Virus record (IMG/VR): IMGVR_UViG_3300008012_000216
Span: 1-23,027 of that record
Length of the DNA: 23,027 bases
Source of the DNA: a virus
Direction: 5' to 3' (one strand)
Shown: positions 22,301 to 23,027 of the stretch, piece after piece
Layout: each line of letters begins with the position of its first letter
How positions within the stretch are numbered: position 1 is the first letter of the stretch
The notes under the pieces: model-generated
Databases searched by the model: none
The model's input: the letters and a program-made list of their open reading frames with translations, nothing else
What the model was told of the DNA's origin: nothing
Position numbers and translations under genes: made by a program

Positions 22301-22928
22301 TCAGCCGAATATATTAGAACGAAGCAAAGACACTATATTACCTACAATTAAAAAATTTAACGACGCTTATAATGTAACAATACAAAATATGGATCCTACT
22401 GCTAGTGCGGATTATCCATATTATATTGGAAGTGTTGAAGGTAAAATTGCAACTTTAGATGCAATAGATGATGATCAATATCAAATGTATTTAACTGCGT
22501 CAGAAGCAGAAAAATATAATGGAACTACGTATTCATATGATTATTTAATTAGATCTGGAAGCACATATACAACCGCATCATCTCCGTATTGGAGAAGTGA
22601 AGGGCTGAACCCAACTATATTAGATTCGGTGTTATCTGAAATAAAAGAAATAGTTGCAGTACCACCAGGTGTATATGGTGGATATTCATATGGAGCTGCA
22701 AGTTATGGTCAAACTGGATCTATGCAATTTGCACAAGTCCAAGACTATTTACCAACCGGCGTATTTCGTCAAAGGTATGCTGGGTCAAAATTAACTAGTG
22801 CAGATTTTAATATAGTTTCAAGTCAAACTGTTGATAATGGAGCACCTGTAGAAGTTAGAAGTGCAAATCCAAATCAACTAATATATCAGGATAATGGGGA
22901 ACAAGGAAGTTTTGTGTTAGTTCGTTAA
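19383..22928 (+). CDS. gp7/gpI-like large baseplate wedge protein
   Basis: This 1181-residue protein is probably the large wedge subunit. Residues about 493-585 follow the Tail_P2_I (gpI) pattern: 'GMPNELLYSVAKQFGWNL', a dipping 'LWEYALG', then 'WRRIVNNLPLLLKSKGTKRS' and 'IRALLSCYGIP'. A LamG/concanavalin-like beta-sandwich follows at about 620-775 ('VELRFRTDD', 'LFTIGSNTVTLDY', 'WLTALLRKDG', 'LGGTTGGSRLQGQLQELRLW'). Near 930-980, 'FFKQLEQLLPARANKLTGIL' and 'IQPNILERSK' read like a second conserved helical core. The C-terminus is Gly/Tyr-rich. T4 gp7 is of similar size (about 1030) and shares the gpI-like part. The LamG insert may bind glycans. Confidence 0.75.
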   Translation: MLTQYKNIDQIKTSTKSLQASRFLKSKTDLFTYVSNQTVVPNTEILNDTIDNRIELHVYSDEAWISGNHKIQFQDTIPEFRDKNTNSIINVNKAIGFDLYKQFEDLQITSGNFRFVLNFFKNLIGSFEQQHLRIDEISPDRTEIRLRAIDSDNPEFLTQITNFIQNVDQTNDSVLYKTYLLNFSRNQCVQFVNSVVIGEYVYVKLQDALPDEFQEDFKCWIVEEQKNPYIDRVNILAQEIKKTFNQLSNPNWQANYSYNTSTETGLKNWTDLLGSSIQTSQQLVDHYFSGSLSGMTLNIDYSDFNNFVFYSSATERLENFKYKLELIEYYTSQSIVVSGISGSVATTNQSDFNKLKTNLIGGFDNFEHYLYYESSSKLTTHDIPIINATVPQVTGSYIQPVPKTNSTVPYALYSTTSSLFKDWYNAIQVSASLYDNLNRNSLIYAVPEHINLNPLYSQVSTFVYMLGQHFDVLYTYINNMTRINSREENPKLGMPNELLYSVAKQFGWNLTDGHQYQDLWEYALGVNESGIPITGSNTVGDPSVSGKNMTYTVWRRIVNNLPLLLKSKGTKRSIRALLSCYGIPQSFITINEYGGPRLERAPIYEKLNFDYALDLITNTAGTVTVNYDQPIESVELRFRTDDVIKNPTMPSTMNLFTIGSNTVTLDYTSGTLGTIQINGNSSSNIELFDGGWLTALLRKDGSNLEIVAKKSKYGKIIAAVSASDVTSFASSGTLTLGGTTGGSRLQGQLQELRLWTSSLQDSAFNNHVSAPAAYDGNVSAYDELVFRTPLTQKINHATTSSLTGVEPNNSGISASFASWTNNTPYDSLEETYYYDGISLGAGTLDDNKIRLENNELIGNLDVTTRAERSQFDKAPLDSNKLGVYFSPQTMIDEDIIAQLGFTSLDDYIGDPGSLNEKSYPDLIQRARDYWKKYSESNDVNAYINMFTLFDLSFFKQLEQLLPARANKLTGILIQPNILERSKDTILPTIKKFNDAYNVTIQNMDPTASADYPYYIGSVEGKIATLDAIDDDQYQMYLTASEAEKYNGTTYSYDYLIRSGSTYTTASSPYWRSEGLNPTILDSVLSEIKEIVAVPPGVYGGYSYGAASYGQTGSMQFAQVQDYLPTGVFRQRYAGSKLTSADFNIVSSQTVDNGAPVEVRSANPNQLIYQDNGEQGSFVLVR

Positions 22929-22953
22929 ATTAACATCAAAAATAACATTAGCA

Positions 22954-22962
22954 ATATTTATA
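22954..22962 (+). promoter_or_regulatory. Candidate late-promoter motif ATATTTATA
   Basis: An exact sense-strand copy in the 53-base gap after the wedge gene, 19 bases before the ATG at 22982. AAGG at 22970-22973 serves as a plausible ribosome-binding site. Confidence 0.45.
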
Positions 22963-22981
22963 TAAAATTAAGGTAAACAAT

Positions 22982-23027
22982 ATGGGATATTTAGACAATT
23001 CAAGTGTAACAGTAGATGCTATACTAA
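22982..23027 (+). CDS. Start of a further structural gene (partial)
   Basis: Only 15 codons are present (MGYLDNSSVTVDAIL), and the frame is open to the window edge. I recall phage structural proteins beginning with a very similar 'LDN-TVTVDAIL' sequence. The promoter-like motif and ribosome-binding site upstream support a true start. The product is probably another virion protein, but the remaining sequence is needed to name it. Confidence 0.6.
   Translation, partial: MGYLDNSSVTVDAIL

Noticed and set aside
1-23027. tRNA genes, CRISPR arrays, transposases, integrase or attachment sites
   Set aside because: I looked for tRNA-like T-loop signatures, regular direct repeats with spacers and recombinase motifs and found none; nothing suggests a prophage junction in this window.

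Overview
This window looks like part of the genome of a tailed, contractile-tail (myovirus) bacteriophage with a T4-type baseplate. It is AT-rich and densely packed: no stretch over about 110 bases lacks a gene, and I see no tRNA, rRNA, CRISPR array, insertion sequence or integrase. A member of the Bacteroidota (Bacteroidetes) is the likely host. The first gene resembles DUF4494, a family typical of that phylum, and the secreted protein at 5060 has a signal peptide ending in Phe-Ser-Gln, as is common there. Host assignment is an inference.

Layout. (1) 35-2766, plus strand: small mostly unknown genes, including a DUF4494-like protein, a class I SAM methyltransferase, and an SH3-like gene whose 3' half may carry a second, overprinted reading frame. 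(2) 2769-7480, an inverted island: three large minus-strand genes whose N-termini look like T4-type capsid-targeting sequences, interrupted by one plus-strand gene for a secreted CAP-domain protein. (3) 7588-8610, plus strand: a UV-damage endonuclease gene (uvsE) with G+C far above its neighbours. (4) 8653-11711: a short helical protein, a four-helix membrane protein with a coiled coil, a zinc-ribbon mini-protein, an HD-domain hydrolase, a one-helix membrane protein and a T4 gp55-like late sigma factor. (5) 11736-22928: the baseplate/tail module, with a coiled-coil protein, a gp5-like spike/hub OB-fold protein, a two-helix membrane protein, a small helical protein, gp25, gp6, a repeat-bearing fibre-like protein, a DNRLRE-like protein, an unknown virion protein and an 1181-residue gp7/gpI-like wedge protein with a LamG-like insert. 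A further gene begins at 22982 and runs off the end.

How it fits together. gp25, gp6 and the gp7/gpI-like protein should form the baseplate wedges around the gp5-like spike, with DNRLRE-, LamG- and fibre-like parts facing outward. The sigma factor probably drives these late genes. A directional motif, ATATTTAT(A/T), lies in the sense strand ahead of almost every gene that follows a gap, on both strands, and is a good candidate late promoter. A different 41-base block precedes only the CAP gene and uvsE, which suggests a second regulon. The island proteins are best explained as virion-internal or ejected proteins, two of them with weak peptidoglycan-binding-like patterns.
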